DNA of 8,540 nucleotides from assembly GCA_937901905.1 (NCBI GenBank), contig CALDIF010000089.1, positions 1 to 8,540 of the forward strand, given 5' to 3'. Both the position numbers and the translations under genes were made by a program. Shown piece by piece: positions 6,451 to 8,540 of this stretch; the first letter of the stretch is position 1, and every line of letters begins with the position of its first letter. The notes below the pieces were generated by a model. That model worked only from the letters and a program-made list of their open reading frames with translations. It had not been told where the DNA came from and did not search any database. The stretch is from an uncultured Porphyromonadaceae bacterium (GTDB taxonomy: Bacteria; Bacteroidota; Bacteroidia; Bacteroidales; Muribaculaceae).

Positions 6451-7326
6451 CTAAAAAGTGACACTTAGGCTGAAGGCACTCGGTGTCAACATTGATGACA
6501 TATTTACGGGAGTGAACTTGCCGTTACCCTTTCTCGTGTTCCTGAAGACGGTATCCATAAATTCGTTAACAGGATCGACGAAAAATGCCACAAGATGTCC
6601 CAAGAATTGACTTCCCAGGAAATGATATCCGTTAGCAACAATGCTTCGCTTGATTTTATAGAATTGCTCACCTATTAGCGAACCAATAATGGGTGTGATT
6701 ATCAAGTCTTGAATCGAAGGGTATTCCATGAAGGCCTCGATGCCGTATTCCCAGAACAGGCTGGAAATACCGAAGGAATATAATGCTGATTGCCAACTGT
6801 TGTACCCTTGTGAACGTGCACTCATGTAATAGGCTGCCCCGCCGTATGGGTGTAGAACAAAGTTAAACACCCAGTTGTCGTGATCCCATACTGCCCCTTT
6901 CTTGACGTGCATCCACCAGCGTTCGAAGAATGGTGTCTCACGCAGTTTGGTTTTGTTCCAGGCGGTGGCATTTTCGGGCAACAGTTCGAGCACTCCAAGT
7001 GCGGTCAATCCACCACCGAAGAGGGCTATCGTGTTCTGTGTCAGCCGTCGTTTGTTTGGGCAAGACAAAGATTTTGAATAAGGAAAGTCATAAATGTTCA
7101 AGGTGGATTTATCCAGTTGATTCATCAGGCAAGAATCCACTGTGATAGCTTCATTGTCGCATGGGTAGTATTCTGGGATAGCTGAGGTATCGGGATGAAA
7201 AACCGTGTCACGCTCTATCTTAATTGAATCACGTTCTACGCAACTGAAATTCACATCTTGTTCGGCTTGTGGAAGCAAAACAAGGAGGCACATGACGGTC
7301 AAATTCTTAAGCATGGCTAAAATCAT
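6451..7326 (-). CDS. DUF3943 domain protein, fourth gene of the efflux operon
   Basis: This protein of unknown function has 291 residues. The N-terminus is a hydrophobic segment (about 5-19, MLKNLTVMCLLVLLP) consistent with a signal peptide. The central part shows the DUF3943 pattern: WWMH (137-140), the LHPYGGAAYYMSAR region (158-171), FWEYGIEAFMEYPS (191-204) and a long stretch through TPIIGSLIGE (211-220). It ends in an aromatic residue (LSVTF), as outer-membrane barrels often do. Its ATG (7326) directly follows the TAA of the channel gene (TAAATG), so it is probably translated by re-initiation; ATG 7314 is an alternative. This position implies a role linked to the pump, perhaps at the envelope, but that is inference. 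Its stop codon abuts repeat copy B; the C-terminus nevertheless looks natural. Confidence 0.8.
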   Translation of the reverse strand: MILAMLKNLTVMCLLVLLPQAEQDVNFSCVERDSIKIERDTVFHPDTSAIPEYYPCDNEAITVDSCLMNQLDKSTLNIYDFPYSKSLSCPNKRRLTQNTIALFGGGLTALGVLELLPENATAWNKTKLRETPFFERWWMHVKKGAVWDHDNWVFNFVLHPYGGAAYYMSARSQGYNSWQSALYSFGISSLFWEYGIEAFMEYPSIQDLIITPIIGSLIGEQFYKIKRSIVANGYHFLGSQFLGHLVAFFVDPVNEFMDTVFRNTRKGNGKFTPVNMSSMLTPSAFSLSVTF

Positions 7327-8540
7327 TTATTGTGCAGTGGCCTGCCTGTATTTTAGTGCGTTGATTTGATAAGCGACAAAGGCATCGGTTCGACTGTCGA
7401 GTGCTTGCTGATAGAGCAGTTGAGCCTCAAGCAGGTCGCTCATTTTTGATATGCCGGCATTGTAGTAGTCGCGGTTGAGCCTGAGATTTTCCTTGGCTTG
7501 CTCAATGCTTCGTTCGGCTATAAGCAACTGCTGAAAAGCCTCTTTAACATCATTCCATGCACTTTGCATACGAATGGTGAGCAGTTCCGACTTTTCAGTC
7601 ATCTGGTCAATAGCGTTTTGCCGCTGCAATTCATAGCGCTTGATAGCGTGCGAGCCTCCCCACCAACCGCTCAATGGAATAGACACGGTGGCAAACACCA
7701 TAGCGAAAGCACGGTCATTGCCGAGCAAATTGTGGTAGTTATAACCGGCACCTACCGCCAATGTGGGCAGGTTTTGTCCTATGGCCATTTTTTTGTTGAG
7801 TTCGGCGGCTTCAATCTGCTTGTTGAGTAATTGGTACTCGGCGAGTGAAGTCAATGCCGCATCGGTGTCCACATAAGCCACAGGCTCGGCATAGATTGAA
7901 TCGGGTGATACCACTCTGAAGGTTGTGTCGTTTAATCCGCAGTGCTGACTAAGCAACAGTTTGGCAATGGCACAACCATTATTCAATTTCAGCCGTTGAC
8001 TCGCCAACTCATTCTGTCGCAACTGCACTTGCAACAAGTCGTTTCGCATCGCCACACCGGCACTCACCGCCGCATCCACATCCTTGTAAATGTCGGAGAG
8101 CAAAGTGTCGACGGCCTGCAATGTCAAGGTCTTTTGCTGCAGAGAGATTAGTTGCCAATAGTATTGTTCTGTTTTTAAGTCAACTTCATTCACGGTGAGT
8201 GCCAACTGCAATTTGCTCACGTCTTCGCCCACTTTGGCCAATCTGTTTCCATTAACGATTTGTCCGCCGGCAAATATAGGTTGCATAAGAGTCACTCCCG
8301 CGATGGTGCCGTTTTTCATCATGGAGATATTAATGGGGTTGCCGATTGTAGCCAGCAATTCGGCGGGTAATGTTGCCTCTAATGAGGGTAATAGCGATGA
8401 AGGCAGAATCTCTGTCGGATTCACGGTCATCGAAGCCATACCCTTGTTGGCGTTGAATGTCAAGCCTGTGGCACTGACCGAGGGGAAATATTTGGTGAAT
8501 GTCTCGGCGCGTTGTTGCCCGGCGGCTTCGATGTTGCGCC
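7327..8540 (-). CDS. TolC-family outer-membrane efflux channel, main part (starts at 188 across the contig join)
   Basis: This is the outer-membrane exit duct of the tripartite pump. It carries residues 45-448 of the joined 448-residue protein; bases 8486-8540 duplicate 1-55. Two OEP repeats are visible. The first includes the helical stretch with LTVNEVDLKTEQYYWQLISL and QLRQNELASQRLKLNNG. The second includes TVSIPLSGWWGG, the long helix ending AWNDVKEAFQQLLIAERSIE, and the family-typical AGISKMSDLLEAQLLYQQA near the C-terminus. The window's apparent start at a TTG (8463) is not real, because the frame is open to the window edge and continues to the signal peptide at 188. It is third in the operon after adaptor and transporter, and its TAA is followed without a gap by the DUF3943 ATG. 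Confidence 0.93.
   Translation of the reverse strand, partial: RNIEAAGQQRAETFTKYFPSVSATGLTFNANKGMASMTVNPTEILPSSLLPSLEATLPAELLATIGNPINISMMKNGTIAGVTLMQPIFAGGQIVNGNRLAKVGEDVSKLQLALTVNEVDLKTEQYYWQLISLQQKTLTLQAVDTLLSDIYKDVDAAVSAGVAMRNDLLQVQLRQNELASQRLKLNNGCAIAKLLLSQHCGLNDTTFRVVSPDSIYAEPVAYVDTDAALTSLAEYQLLNKQIEAAELNKKMAIGQNLPTLAVGAGYNYHNLLGNDRAFAMVFATVSIPLSGWWGGSHAIKRYELQRQNAIDQMTEKSELLTIRMQSAWNDVKEAFQQLLIAERSIEQAKENLRLNRDYYNAGISKMSDLLEAQLLYQQALDSRTDAFVAYQINALKYRQATAQ
8486..8540. repeat. Terminal direct repeat, right copy (circular-contig overlap)
   Basis: Identical to bases 1-55. Removing one copy gives a circle of 8,485 bp. See the left copy for interpretation. Confidence 0.9.

Noticed and set aside
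8461..8463. TTG as the start of the channel gene
   Set aside because: The frame is open to the window edge and, across the join, leads to a proper ATG and signal peptide at 188.

Overview
This window looks like a complete small circle of Bacteroidales-type DNA, cut open inside a gene. The first 55 bases (1-55) and the last 55 (8486-8540) are identical. Joining them gives an 8,485-bp circle in which the outer-membrane channel gene reads through the join in frame, from its own ATG and signal peptide (start at 188, minus strand) to its stop at 7327. A Bacteroidales origin is inferred from the protein families (HAE1-type RND pump, AraC regulator, DUF3943 protein, ArdA remnant), from mostly absent Shine-Dalgarno sequences with A/T-rich leaders, and from an 'AQ' signal-peptide end. 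No species can be named.

Layout, read in the direction of the main (minus-strand) operon: periplasmic adaptor (MFP, 4430-3291), inner-membrane RND transporter (3285-178), TolC-family channel (188-1, then 8485-7327 across the join), and a DUF3943 protein (7326-6451). The genes are packed with overlaps or zero spacing, so this is one tripartite efflux operon with a fourth, coupled member. An AraC-family regulator (4612-5532, plus strand) is divergent from it. The 181-bp gap between them carries two near-identical 16-bp direct repeats 54 bp apart, which are good candidates for the regulator's binding sites.

The remaining stretch, 5533-6450, contains no intact gene. It holds two copies of a ~110-bp direct repeat (about 91% identical) that flank the C-terminal half of a broken ardA antirestriction gene, plus several hairpins and a clear intrinsic terminator (minus strand, 6050-6073). 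That terminator probably ends the whole efflux transcript. ArdA genes are typical cargo of conjugative elements, so this stretch looks like mobile-element debris and is the likeliest place for the recombination that formed the circle.

Together the genes form a self-contained regulated export cassette: the AraC protein senses something and controls the operon, and MFP, RND and TolC span both membranes. The DUF3943 protein may assist at the outer membrane. No replication, mobilisation, integrase or transposase gene is present. The circle is therefore either an excised or amplified unit, a plasmid with an unrecognised origin, or the assembly signature of a tandem chromosomal duplication.
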